Source: a virus
Virus record (IMG/VR): IMGVR_UViG_3300050132_000084
Coordinates: 64,001-128,000 of that record
DNA: 64,000 nt
Direction: 5' to 3' (one strand)
Shown piece after piece: positions 31,304 through 38,201 of the stretch (within the stretch, counting starts at the first letter, position 1; each line of letters begins with the position of its first letter). Under the pieces are notes generated by a model. It did not search any database, was not told the origin of the DNA, and worked only from the letters and a program-made list of their open reading frames with translations. Made by a program: the position numbers and the translations under genes.

Positions 31304-31582
31304 ATGAAATATACCAACCAATTAGTATGGAAAGCATGTGGTGAATTCATCCCCGACATTGAAACTTTTCGTAAATCTGCACATATTCAGCTTCCAGAAG
31401 CATTGAAGATTGCCACAGTGAATGTCTTTATGCGGATTACAGCTAACAACAGCCCATGCTTCTTGGCAGACGATTTGACACCTGATGAAAGGTTTGCTAT
31501 CTTCCTCATCAAGAAAGCCCTTGTCGAATTGGACAATGAAGGCCAATTGTCATTCGGAACTGTTGACGAATACTGGAAATAA
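31304..31582 (+). CDS. Hypothetical protein, 92 aa
   Basis: Not recognised. Helical, GC-richer codons. Ribosome site AGGAGA and own promoter. First gene of the operon that leads into a repeat-family gene. Confidence 0.7.
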   Translation: MKYTNQLVWKACGEFIPDIETFRKSAHIQLPEALKIATVNVFMRITANNSPCFLADDLTPDERFAIFLIKKALVELDNEGQLSFGTVDEYWK

Positions 31583-31595
31583 CGGGAGATTAAGC

Positions 31596-31739
31596 ATGTA
31601 CACAATATTCACACAATCTAGAAAATGGATGGTTGACGAAAATGGTAATATTAGTATTCCATTCATAGGTAATGAATCATCTGGACAATGGAAAGTGACA
31701 GGTGCGGCACGTTTTACAAAATTTGGATATAATGAGTAA
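31596..31739 (+). CDS. Hypothetical protein, 47 aa
   Basis: MYTIFTQSRKWMVDENGNIS..., GGGAG upstream. Its last codons GAG TAA overlap the ATGAGTAA start of the repeat gene, so the two are coupled. Confidence 0.55.
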   Translation: MYTIFTQSRKWMVDENGNISIPFIGNESSGQWKVTGAARFTKFGYNE

Positions 31740-32298
31740 AGAATTCCTAGCCAAATACGGCACTCCTGCACATCAGGATAAATTAGTCAATGATAGTGAT
31801 TGGTATGTTCGTAAAATGGTTGCTATACATGGTACTGATACACACAGAGATAAACTAGTCAATGATAACCATTCATCTGTTCGTGAAAATGTTGCTGAAC
31901 ATGGCACTGATACACACAGAGATAAATTAGTCAATGATAGTGATTGGTATGTTCGTAAAATGGTTGCTATACATGGTACTGATACACACAGAGATAAACT
32001 AGTCAATGATAACCATTCATCTGTTCGTGAAAATGTTGCTGAACATGGCACTGATACACACAGAGATAAACTAATCAATGATAGTCATTGGGCTGTTCGT
32101 AAAATGGTTGCTATACATGGTACTGATACACACAGAGATAAATTAGTCAATGATAGTAATTCATCTGTTCGTCAAATGGTTGCCAAACACGGTAATGATT
32201 CCCACAGAGATAAACTAATCAATGATAGTCATCCATATGTTCGTGGAATGGCCAAACATTATATGAAATCAAATAAAAACGAATCACTATTATCATAA
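31732..32298 (+). CDS. HRDKLVND repeat-family protein (7 repeats)
   Basis: 188 residues: start MSKEFLAKYGTPAHQDKLVN, then seven 24-residue units of the form VND-xxx-VR-xx-VA-x-HG-TDTHRDKL, then the tail GMAKHYMKSNKNESLLS. VR..VA spacing resembles LRV/HEAT helical repeats, so a curved solenoid is expected. Units 1-2 and 3-4 are an exact duplication at DNA level (144 bp). This member mostly uses TDTHRDK where others use NDSHRDK. Function unknown. Confidence 0.8.
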   Translation: MSKEFLAKYGTPAHQDKLVNDSDWYVRKMVAIHGTDTHRDKLVNDNHSSVRENVAEHGTDTHRDKLVNDSDWYVRKMVAIHGTDTHRDKLVNDNHSSVRENVAEHGTDTHRDKLINDSHWAVRKMVAIHGTDTHRDKLVNDSNSSVRQMVAKHGNDSHRDKLINDSHPYVRGMAKHYMKSNKNESLLS

Positions 32299-32309
32299 AT
32301 TTAATAAAG

Positions 32310-32335
32310 TATAAATAGTATATTTGTGGTATAAT
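32310..32335 (+). promoter_or_regulatory. Combined late-like TATAAATA and -10 TATAAT
   Basis: TATAAATA at 32310-32317 and TGTGGTATAAT ending 32335, with no good -35. Both precede the gene at 32362. Confidence 0.5.
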
Positions 32336-32361
32336 AACGTTTATTAAAATAAGGAAATAAA

Positions 32362-32661
32362 ATGTTGAAAGTAAAGAATACGAGTAATATTGAATTTTAT
32401 GTAAATTTTGTCAAGACTGGTGAAAATTACGGGACACGGAAGAATATTCCCAACACAGGTGATACCTTGGTGGAATTTTATGACACACGATTTGAAGGTG
32501 ATTATGGTCAATTTGTATGCCGATACAATGTTGATACAGTTTTGACTATGGTTGATGGTATCAATATGGGTACATTTGACTGGTTCTTGGACAAGGCCGC
32601 AATGAAGTTAGTGCATGAACATATTAATAATCACTATAAAGGTGTTGACAGTTACGCATAA
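32362..32661 (+). CDS. MLKV-family hypothetical protein 1, 99 aa
   Basis: MLKVKNTSNIEFYVNFVKTG..., LVEFYD, GQFVCRYNVDT. It is a diverged tandem paralog of the next gene. Beta-rich; function unknown. Confidence 0.7.
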   Translation: MLKVKNTSNIEFYVNFVKTGENYGTRKNIPNTGDTLVEFYDTRFEGDYGQFVCRYNVDTVLTMVDGINMGTFDWFLDKAAMKLVHEHINNHYKGVDSYA

Positions 32662-32673
32662 TGTCTGTATAAT
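32645..32673 (+). promoter_or_regulatory. sigma70-type promoter
   Basis: TTGACA 32645-32650 (inside the previous gene's end), 17-base spacer, TATAAT 32668-32673. Confidence 0.8.
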
Positions 32674-32705
32674 TGGTCTTAATATGAACTTAATGGGAGA
32701 CCAGC

Positions 32706-33002
32706 ATGCTAAAAGTAACCAACCCAAGTGGTATCAAGTTTAATGTACGATTCGTGAAGCCGGGTGACAATTATGGTCTTAACCGGGCATTGATCAACAG
32801 TGAAAAAATTACCCTTGTGGAGTTTTACGATGCCGCATATGAAGGCTTTGGTGAAGATGGACAGTTCATATCCCGTTATCATTTGGACACCATTATGGAA
32901 TGCCATGGTGGAATCCAGCTTGAAGGTAGCATACGAGATTGGTATGTTTCCGCTGACAATGTTTTCTATGTGCAACTTTATATTGAGCAACACAAACTGT
33001 GA
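32706..33002 (+). CDS. MLKV-family hypothetical protein 2, 98 aa
   Basis: MLKVTNPSGIKFNVRFVKPG... with LVEFYD and GQFISRYHLDT aligned to the preceding gene over the full length. Tandem duplication followed by divergence; each copy keeps its own promoter. Confidence 0.7.
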   Translation: MLKVTNPSGIKFNVRFVKPGDNYGLNRALINSEKITLVEFYDAAYEGFGEDGQFISRYHLDTIMECHGGIQLEGSIRDWYVSADNVFYVQLYIEQHKL

Positions 33003-33015
33003 AAGGAATGATATC

Positions 33016-33267
33016 ATGAACTTCGATGACTATGTAAACAAAGTAGAATACGTTTCACGCAAAGTGGATCAAGCTGGTTTTGATGCATATCATGCTGAAA
33101 CGGCAAGACTAACAACACAATTCAAGTTGGACTTGTTTGCTGATCTTGGTATCGAGAATAATCCAAAAGCTGAACTACTATTCACGAAAGCATGGGAATT
33201 GGGCCATTCGTCTGGATACTATGAAGTGTATAACTATGCATTGGAACTTGTTACTCTTATCGAGTAG
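33016..33267 (+). CDS. Hypothetical helical protein, 83 aa
   Basis: ATG 33016 with AAAGGAA upstream. MNFDDYVNKVEYVSRKVDQA..., helical. End overlaps the convergent endonuclease gene. Unknown. Confidence 0.65.
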   Translation: MNFDDYVNKVEYVSRKVDQAGFDAYHAETARLTTQFKLDLFADLGIENNPKAELLFTKAWELGHSSGYYEVYNYALELVTLIE

Positions 33268-33616
33268 AATTTTTCATATTATAAAATGATTTAGAGTGGA
33301 CGGCATTGAACGTGCTGATCCACTTTTGTTCAATATACTTTACATTTTTCAGGTCTGAAACATATTCCAGTATTGCCCGTTTAAATTGTGTGACACCATA
33401 ATGTCTGAATACTTGTTTGAACTTTCGGCCACTACCATCATATTCATCTGTTATTTTTCCAACATGTTTACCGATATAATAAGTTTCTTCTGGAATACAG
33501 TACCAAATGTATATGAACCCTACATATTGTTCGGGTATTGGTGCACTTAGGTTATCAAAGTCTTCCAATAGAGGATGTATTTTATTTGTGAATTTAATTG
33601 ATTTTTCTGTTGACAT
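33257..33616 (-). CDS. GIY-YIG endonuclease (free-standing, opposite strand)
   Basis: 119 residues from MSTEKS (earlier ATGs at 33628 and 33631 possible). FIYIWYCIPEETYYIGKHVG holds the GIY-YIG core, followed by YDGSGRKF and FKRAILEYV. Intruding on the minus strand between plus-strand genes, with its start overlapping the promoter of the next plus gene: a homing-endonuclease insertion pattern. A short member with no visible DNA-binding domain. Confidence 0.7.
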   Translation of the reverse strand: MSTEKSIKFTNKIHPLLEDFDNLSAPIPEQYVGFIYIWYCIPEETYYIGKHVGKITDEYDGSGRKFKQVFRHYGVTQFKRAILEYVSDLKNVKYIEQKWISTFNAVHSKSFYNMKNSTR

Positions 33617-33638
33617 CAGATTTAACATCATGTATAAT
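33610..33638 (+). promoter_or_regulatory. sigma70-type promoter, ATTnTATnG class
   Basis: TTGACA 33610-33615, 17-base spacer, TATAAT 33633-33638, then CATTGTATTGGATG. Confidence 0.85.
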
Positions 33639-33680
33639 CATTGTATTGGATGTACTTATTAATCACTGAAAGGAAATATC

Positions 33681-33848
33681 ATGAAAAACTTCAAATTTGG
33701 TTTCTGCGTTCGTTTCCCATATAGCACAGTATATCGTGTGGTAATTGTCACGGTATTTCATTGGACAAAATGGAATGTTTCTGTGAAGAAATTCTATACA
33801 TTGGATGAAGCCGAGAACAGTGCATATTCCATTGATTGTGGAGTTTGA
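33681..33848 (+). CDS. Hypothetical protein, 55 aa
   Basis: MKNFKFGFCVRFPYSTVYRV..., aromatic beta-rich. AAAGGAAA upstream. Unknown. Confidence 0.6.
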   Translation: MKNFKFGFCVRFPYSTVYRVVIVTVFHWTKWNVSVKKFYTLDEAENSAYSIDCGV

Positions 33849-33893
33849 TAGAGCCACCATCTGAGACATATGTATCCTGACATTTATAATAAG

Positions 33894-33974
33894 ATGTCAG
33901 ACAAGGATTTCCAAGATGGAAGAAAACAATGGGTGTTGCATATGATCGAACATTTCGAATCGATTGGAGATTAA
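33894..33974 (+). CDS. 26-residue protein, paralog of 20121-20201
   Basis: MSDKDFQDGRKQWVLHMIEH then FESIGD, the same length as the copy at 20.1 kb with GRKQW and HFES kept. Followed two bases later by another small gene. Confidence 0.6.
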   Translation: MSDKDFQDGRKQWVLHMIEHFESIGD

Positions 33975-33976
33975 TT

Positions 33977-34137
33977 ATGAAGAAATCTGAATTATTGACA
34001 TTGGCATTGTATCATTTGTGGGGTGGATATAAAACTAATTATAAAAAACACAATATGTTTGTCACGCAATAGAGAATGCTTATGATTTGAAGGCAAAAAT
34101 GGATAAAATAATTTACGATTGTGGCAAACCACGATGA
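33977..34137 (+). CDS. Small hypothetical gene, apparent one-base deletion
   Basis: As written the frame ends at TAG 34070-34072 (31 residues). Adding one A to the run 34043-34048 gives a 53-residue protein ending HAIENAYDLKAKMDKIIYDC GKPR at TGA 34135-34137, overlapping the next start. I annotate the longer extent. Confidence 0.5.
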
Positions 34138-34469
34138 ATCTAACATATTCAAAGTTTAAAGAAATACGTGATTATGCATCACCATGGATGTTAACTACAC
34201 AATATACTGTTTCGGATTATGAAATTGATTTGGTGAGGTCTGATGAAACAAGTTTCAGGGAGTATGTTTATAATCATCTTGCTGAATGTATTGGTCAAGC
34301 AGTAATCAAGAAAACACCAATAGAAACGATTCAATCACCAGAATTCACGTCACGGACGTTTCGTGCAGTCACATACAGTATGAATATGGAGGAACTTAAA
34401 CGATTTATTGAATATGTCTATGATAAAGGACATGAAGAAGGGATGAAAGCACAACATGTCGATAATTGA
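34134..34469 (+). CDS. Hypothetical helical protein, 111 aa
   Basis: ATG 34134 in the ATGA overlap. MNLTYSKFKEIRDYASPWML..., helical C terminus (MEELKRFIEYVYDKGHEEG). Overlaps the deaminase gene by 14 bases. Unknown. Confidence 0.6.
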   Translation: MNLTYSKFKEIRDYASPWMLTTQYTVSDYEIDLVRSDETSFREYVYNHLAECIGQAVIKKTPIETIQSPEFTSRTFRAVTYSMNMEELKRFIEYVYDKGHEEGMKAQHVDN

Positions 34470-34830
34470 ATCTATTGATCATACTAATATTCCAACCAGT
34501 ATTCGCCGGATACTAGAAAAATATGTACCTGATCCAGATCAACAATATAATCACATTGCCATTACAACACATAAGAACCGTGTTGTAGCCATTGGTAGGA
34601 ACATCTATGCTAAGTCACACCCAATGCAATTTAAATTTGCTACACAGGCTGCAATGGGGTGGAAACAATACCTACATTCAGAGATTGCAGCATTGGTTAA
34701 ATCTCGTGGAAAGATAGATACGATGTATGTATTTCGCGTAGATAGTTTTGGTAATCTGAAAAATTCTGCACCATGTCCAATTTGTCAATTGGCAATATTG
34801 GAATCTGGTATTGATTGCTACCATTCTTAA
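34456..34830 (+). CDS. Cytidine-deaminase-fold protein
   Basis: 124 residues. Zinc deaminase signature: YLHSEIAALV (H-S-E in place of H/C-A-E, residues about 73-82) and SAPCPICQLAI (PCxxC, about 108-118). Substrate unknown; small size and divergence distinguish it from the dCMP deaminase at 51.8 kb. May supply or edit nucleotides. Confidence 0.7.
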   Translation: MSIIESIDHTNIPTSIRRILEKYVPDPDQQYNHIAITTHKNRVVAIGRNIYAKSHPMQFKFATQAAMGWKQYLHSEIAALVKSRGKIDTMYVFRVDSFGNLKNSAPCPICQLAILESGIDCYHS

Positions 34831-34843
34831 TTTGTGGTATAAT
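34815..34843 (+). promoter_or_regulatory. sigma70-type promoter
   Basis: TTGCTA 34815-34820, 17-base spacer, TGGTATAAT ending 34843. Confidence 0.65.
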
Positions 34844-34866
34844 GCTGTTTTATTTTGGAGAATATT

Positions 34867-35009
34867 ATGAGTATGAAAGTGGAGTTCCATCTTTGCCTAT
34901 GTCCCATGGAACAATGACAGTTGATGGTAAAGATATTGATGGATACGCGGCTGATCAAATGCGTTGGTATGCCATTTCTGTTTGTACTGCATTGCTTAAG
35001 AGAAAATAA
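34867..35009 (+). CDS. Small hypothetical gene, apparent one-base deletion
   Basis: ATG 34867 with TTGGAGA upstream is the only start with a ribosome site, but its frame ends after 16 codons. Adding one A at 34876-34878 gives MSMKSGVPSLPMSHGTMTVD continuing to ALLKRK at 35009. Without the change, translation could start only at ATG 34899. Confidence 0.45.
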
Positions 35010-35225
35010 ATGAATGATATAGGCGTAATATCAAAAAATTTCAGTGAATTTCCAAAGGGAACATATGTTTCTTTTGATCATGAAGACATAACATTATTTG
35101 GTGAAGTGGCAGGATTGATTGTTGTCTATGATACACATTTAGGTTATTTGTTGGGACTAAATGTGAGAACTGTTGGTGGTGGTAATGTCACTCTGCAACC
35201 ATCACAATTAACGAGACTACCATGA
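35010..35225 (+). CDS. Hypothetical protein, 71 aa
   Basis: MNDIGVISKNFSEFPKGTYV..., small beta-barrel-like composition. Abuts the previous gene and overlaps the next by ATGA. Confidence 0.6.
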   Translation: MNDIGVISKNFSEFPKGTYVSFDHEDITLFGEVAGLIVVYDTHLGYLLGLNVRTVGGGNVTLQPSQLTRLP

Positions 35226-35578
35226 CAAATGCTACCAATATGTTCCTCAATGCTAAAGTGGAACCATTAGGCTATGCTTATCGTTTTGAAGAAATGTCAT
35301 ATGCTCCTGTTGGTGATGATTATGAATCACGAATGGATGTTCACCTAAGAAAATATGAAATCTTAAAATTTACACCAAAGGGATTCTGTATTTCGAATTG
35401 GTCAAAATCAGGCAAACGGTTCATCCTAAATACATCGCGTAAGAAGTATGCCCACATTACCATTGAAGATGCCAAAACATCGTTCATTGCACGTAAGAAC
35501 AGACAATATAACATTCTATCAAACAAGATTCAAAATGTTATGAAGGCACTCAAAGTATTTCAGGAGAAATTCAAGTGA
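35222..35578 (+). CDS. Hypothetical basic protein, 118 aa
   Basis: Central YEILKFTPKGFCISNWSKSG and a lysine-rich C-terminal helix. Overlaps on both sides. Unknown. Confidence 0.6.
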   Translation: MTNATNMFLNAKVEPLGYAYRFEEMSYAPVGDDYESRMDVHLRKYEILKFTPKGFCISNWSKSGKRFILNTSRKKYAHITIEDAKTSFIARKNRQYNILSNKIQNVMKALKVFQEKFK

Positions 35579-35910
35579 CAGATCGTAAAGTAGTATGTGC
35601 AGCAATTAAATTTGGGAGAATGGTTGTCTGTGGCCCACGACACTTTGACATGGTGATGCATAATATCATAGGTCATATCGAACAACCATATCTCCCAAAA
35701 CACCCATCACAATGGATACAAGGCTTCGTAGATCAATATGGTGTATTCATGTCACGTGAAGAAGCATTATCAGTCGCAATAAATGCCAATCAAATCATAA
35801 AGAAGCATACTCCAATCGACATTATATTCAGTGAGGATATTTGTATTAATGGAAATTATAAAGTGGATCAAATATTACTTGATCATCATGCAAGGTCTTA
35901 TCCAAGGTAA
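35575..35910 (+). CDS. Hypothetical protein, 111 aa, GTG start
   Basis: MTDRKVVCAAIKFGRMVVCG then PRHFDMVM...GFVDQYGVFMSREEAL: the pattern 'ivca AIkf...v..g.RH.d' recurs in small phage proteins of unknown function. GTG overlaps the previous stop (GTGA). Confidence 0.6.
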   Translation: MTDRKVVCAAIKFGRMVVCGPRHFDMVMHNIIGHIEQPYLPKHPSQWIQGFVDQYGVFMSREEALSVAINANQIIKKHTPIDIIFSEDICINGNYKVDQILLDHHARSYPR

Positions 35911-35940
35911 GACAGTCGTAAATTTTCTAGGTGGTTCCTA

Positions 35941-35946
35941 TATAAT
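35941..35946 (+). promoter_or_regulatory. Possible -10 box TATAAT
   Basis: CCTATATAATCAGTGG ahead of 35977; no convincing -35. Confidence 0.4.
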
Positions 35947-35976
35947 CAGTGGTAACATTGTGAAGAAAATAAAATA

Positions 35977-36144
35977 ATGTTAATCTCACTTGATTATGAC
36001 AATACATATACACTTGATCCAAAATTTTGGGATATGTTCGTTAAGAATGCAATTTCTAGTGGGCATAGAGTCATTTGCTGCACTATGCGATATGAACATG
36101 GATTTGATGCAGGATATGATACAGGATATGAGGGATTAGCTTAA
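35977..36144 (+). CDS. Truncated HAD-like protein, 55 aa
   Basis: MLISLDYDNTYTLDPKFWDM has the HAD nucleophile motif DYDNT, and GHRVICCTMR matches the second strand, but the protein then ends with a low-complexity stretch (EHGFDAGYDTGYEGLA). The usual second half with the acidic motif is missing, so it is probably a remnant. Confidence 0.55.
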   Translation: MLISLDYDNTYTLDPKFWDMFVKNAISSGHRVICCTMRYEHGFDAGYDTGYEGLA

Positions 36145-36356
36145 TGAATGAAAATCTCAGATTAATCATTGAAAATAAGAAACTTCGCCAAATGCTGGCA
36201 TTTTATTATGTTGGCATGAATACACTCCATGAAGATCAAGAATTACTAGATTGTAGTGTATATCCTTTCATAGACTTCAAACGGGATGAATTAGACGAAA
36301 TTCAACGTAAGATGCAACAACGGGTATTCGATAAAACTAAAATAGTGAAGGAATGA
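36144..36356 (+). CDS. Hypothetical helical protein, 70 aa
   Basis: TAATGA coupling to the HAD remnant. MNENLRLIIENKKLRQMLAF..., helix-rich, basic end. Unknown. Confidence 0.55.
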   Translation: MNENLRLIIENKKLRQMLAFYYVGMNTLHEDQELLDCSVYPFIDFKRDELDEIQRKMQQRVFDKTKIVKE

Positions 36357-36357
36357 A

Positions 36358-36507
36358 ATGAGTAATCGTACTATTGAAGATGTAATGGATGAAATTGACC
36401 ATGCACAAACTCAAGTAGAATATTATGAAGAAATGGTTAGTGGATACGAAGAATAATTAGATATGTTATACAAAGAACTTGAAATTCTAAAGAATAGGGA
36501 TGAATAA
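36358..36507 (+). CDS. Small acidic coiled protein, interrupted by an in-frame TAA
   Basis: MSNRTIEDVMDEIDHAQTQV...YEE ends at TAA 36454-36456, but the same frame continues LDMLYKELEILKNRDE to TAA 36505-36507, finishing in a TAATGA overlap with the next gene. One CAA-to-TAA change would explain it. Confidence 0.5.
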
Positions 36508-36677
36508 TGACAACAACAGTAACAGTGGAAGCACATTGCGGTAAAGATACAGAAGTAATGATTGTTCGTTTCGATGGTAAAGAACAACCAATGTTAAATG
36601 TAATTCAGAATGGTGAACAATGGAGTGGGTATGTCTACAATAATTATGAAATCATCGTGAAAGAGGTTGAGAAATGA
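36507..36677 (+). CDS. Hypothetical beta-rich protein, 56 aa
   Basis: MTTTVTVEAHCGKDTEVMIV..., a two-sheet pattern common in small phage proteins. Overlaps both neighbours. Confidence 0.55.
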   Translation: MTTTVTVEAHCGKDTEVMIVRFDGKEQPMLNVIQNGEQWSGYVYNNYEIIVKEVEK

Positions 36678-37027
36678 TTGATTATGTAGACTTTGATAAT
36701 GTTATTCTTGCCATTGCATTAGAACGACAATATCAAGAAGAAATGTGGAATGGTGAATCTCATTCTGTTAGTAGATGGTTAGATATCATTCAGTATTATA
36801 TGAATAATGCACGTGAAGGACTTGATGACATCAATAGTAATTTGGTGTTGCATGAAATTCGAAAAATCACCGCACTAGGTGTAGCATGTCTAGAAGAACA
36901 TGGTGTTCCACTACGACCAGAATGGAATAACTGTTGGCATCTTAAAAGAACCCCGCTTGCGGATGGCGAAGTGCGGAAACTTGCCGCTGCCGCAACCGAC
37001 AGCATTGAACCGGGGAAGGGAGAATGA
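36674..37027 (+). CDS. MazG-like nucleotide pyrophosphohydrolase family protein
   Basis: 117 residues. AIALERQYQEEMWNGESHSV and ...RWLDIIQYYMNNAREG...LHEIRKITALGVACLEEHG match a helical family common in phages and related in pattern to MazG-type NTP pyrophosphohydrolases; activity is not demonstrated. The last 25 codons become abruptly GC-rich (LKRTPLADGEVRKLAAAATD), marking the edge of a foreign insert. Confidence 0.6.
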   Translation: MIDYVDFDNVILAIALERQYQEEMWNGESHSVSRWLDIIQYYMNNAREGLDDINSNLVLHEIRKITALGVACLEEHGVPLRPEWNNCWHLKRTPLADGEVRKLAAAATDSIEPGKGE

Positions 37028-37352
37028 GATGAACAAATTATTCGTTGATGGTCGTGCTTATTTCACTGATCAGACGGCACTGATTGGTGGTGATATTAAA
37101 AAGTTGGCCGGAACAAGCAACTACCAGTTGTACCTTGAATCAGATGGCGATTCGCCAGATCAGTCGATTGGTGACGGCGAGGCTGTGAGATTAGATGGGA
37201 GAGTTTGCCATTTCTTTGTAGTCCCACCCGCAACGCCTAGCCCGTATGGGAGATTTTGACATGACCACCCGCTTACACCAGCTTGAACAAGAGAACTCAG
37301 CACTTCGGGAGTTTGTGGAGAAGTGCAGGGATGCGATAGCAGAGTTACCTAA
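36945..37352. other. GC-rich insert with foreign codon usage
   Basis: Composition changes sharply from AT-rich to GC-rich around 36945 and back around 37350. It carries the ubiquitin-like gene and part of a coiled-coil gene. Codons such as GCC, CCG, GGC and GCG, rare elsewhere, dominate. Confidence 0.7.
37029..37259 (+). CDS. Single-domain ubiquitin-like (multiubiquitin family) protein
   Basis: 76 residues. KLFVDGRAYFTDQTALIGGD, then IKKLAGTSNYQLYLE and HFFVVPPATPSPYG follow the bacterial multiubiquitin-domain pattern (xVDGkxyexdxxxxTGxxIkxLAGxxxYxLxxE...ditVPPATP). Bacterial relatives often hold several copies and sit with E1, E2 and JAB-like genes; here there is one copy, no partner genes nearby and no C-terminal Gly-Gly (ends YGRF). 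ATGAGATG overlap after a GGGAAGGGAG ribosome site. Lies in a GC-rich insert. Confidence 0.7.
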   Translation: MNKLFVDGRAYFTDQTALIGGDIKKLAGTSNYQLYLESDGDSPDQSIGDGEAVRLDGRVCHFFVVPPATPSPYGRF

Positions 37353-37392
37353 TCACTCATTGTTTTCCATAACATGTGCTGACCAGATATGA
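37261..37392 (+). CDS. Coiled-coil remnant, 43 aa
   Basis: MTTRLHQLEQENSALREFVE then KCRDAIAELPNH is a GC-rich leucine-zipper-like helix of a type common in Gram-negative prophages; its 3' end runs into the 3' end of the ADP-ribosyltransferase gene, so the foreign gene was probably cut at the insertion junction near 37350. Confidence 0.5.
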   Translation: MTTRLHQLEQENSALREFVEKCRDAIAELPNHSLFSITCADQI

Positions 37393-38201
37393 TATTGTCT
37401 GTTATTCTCATGATCATGAATAATTTTTGGTACAGGGTGTATGTTAACGGTAGAATTCCGTGGCATCAAAAATTCACGCTCGTGCGGTGTCTGTGATAAT
37501 TGTTCATGATCTTCATGATTGTGGTCACGACCAACATACATTCCTTTTTGTCCAGCTTTCATATGAAAATCAATAATATGATGATGTGAAACACCAGCTA
37601 CTTCTCCTGTACTTCTGGAAAAATTTGTAGCAGTCTCTTTATGTAATGATGTAGATGTGAACGCTGGTAGATGCAAAATATTATCAGGGTGTTTAGAAGC
37701 TATAGCACCGGGATTGAACCCTGTACCAGAATAAGCATGAAAGTCTTCTGGTGCTTTATGCTTTTCTAATGCTGTATCCAAATTGAGTTTCTTTGTTACT
37801 GGTGTTCCGGCTAGATGACTTTTGAATAGATGTTTGTTTAATCCTTCAGATTCATCAGTGTAAGATGCAATAGCATTATGATCAGGATTGGTTTCATCAG
37901 CAGCACCAGTGTTCTGACTCTTATGCATCCTTGCACCTAATGCATCAATATCGCCTTTATCATTGTCTTCTTTGTGCCAAGTATCCATTGGATTATCTTG
38001 CTTAACTGGTGCATCAAGATTCATGTTTAATTCAGGAAATCCACTGAAATCTTCTGATACAGGAGTGAAACACGATCCCTTTTCAAGATAAACACATGGT
38101 CTACCCTGACTATCAGATGTACCTTGTGTTGGTGTCATGTCCATGAATGATATATCTTCATTGACCACAACATTATTACGAAACTGTGAGAAGGTTTTCA
38201 T
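37353..38201 (-). CDS. Mono-ADP-ribosyltransferase with capsid-targeting-like N terminus
   Basis: 282 residues. N terminus MKTFSQFRNNVVVNED. C-terminal domain has the ART layout: DFHAYSGTGFNPG, LPAFTSTSLHKETATNFS (the S-T-S motif, about 181-198), and HEREFLMPRNS (the E-x-E motif, about 246-256). The usual YRG arginine appears as YSG, as in some phage members. T4 injects the related Alt and modifies host RNA polymerase; packaging and injection are inferred here from the N terminus and the late baseplate operon. Confidence 0.75.
   Translation of the reverse strand: MKTFSQFRNNVVVNEDISFMDMTPTQGTSDSQGRPCVYLEKGSCFTPVSEDFSGFPELNMNLDAPVKQDNPMDTWHKEDNDKGDIDALGARMHKSQNTGAADETNPDHNAIASYTDESEGLNKHLFKSHLAGTPVTKKLNLDTALEKHKAPEDFHAYSGTGFNPGAIASKHPDNILHLPAFTSTSLHKETATNFSRSTGEVAGVSHHHIIDFHMKAGQKGMYVGRDHNHEDHEQLSQTPHEREFLMPRNSTVNIHPVPKIIHDHENNRQYHIWSAHVMENNE

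Noticed and set aside
33894-33974. Treating the 26-residue frames as noise
   Set aside because: Rejected as noise because two distant copies share length and core residues; kept as tentative genes.
37029-37259. Idea that the ubiquitin-like protein is part of a complete conjugation operon
   Set aside because: No E1, E2, JAB or Gly-Gly terminus is visible in the surrounding genes.
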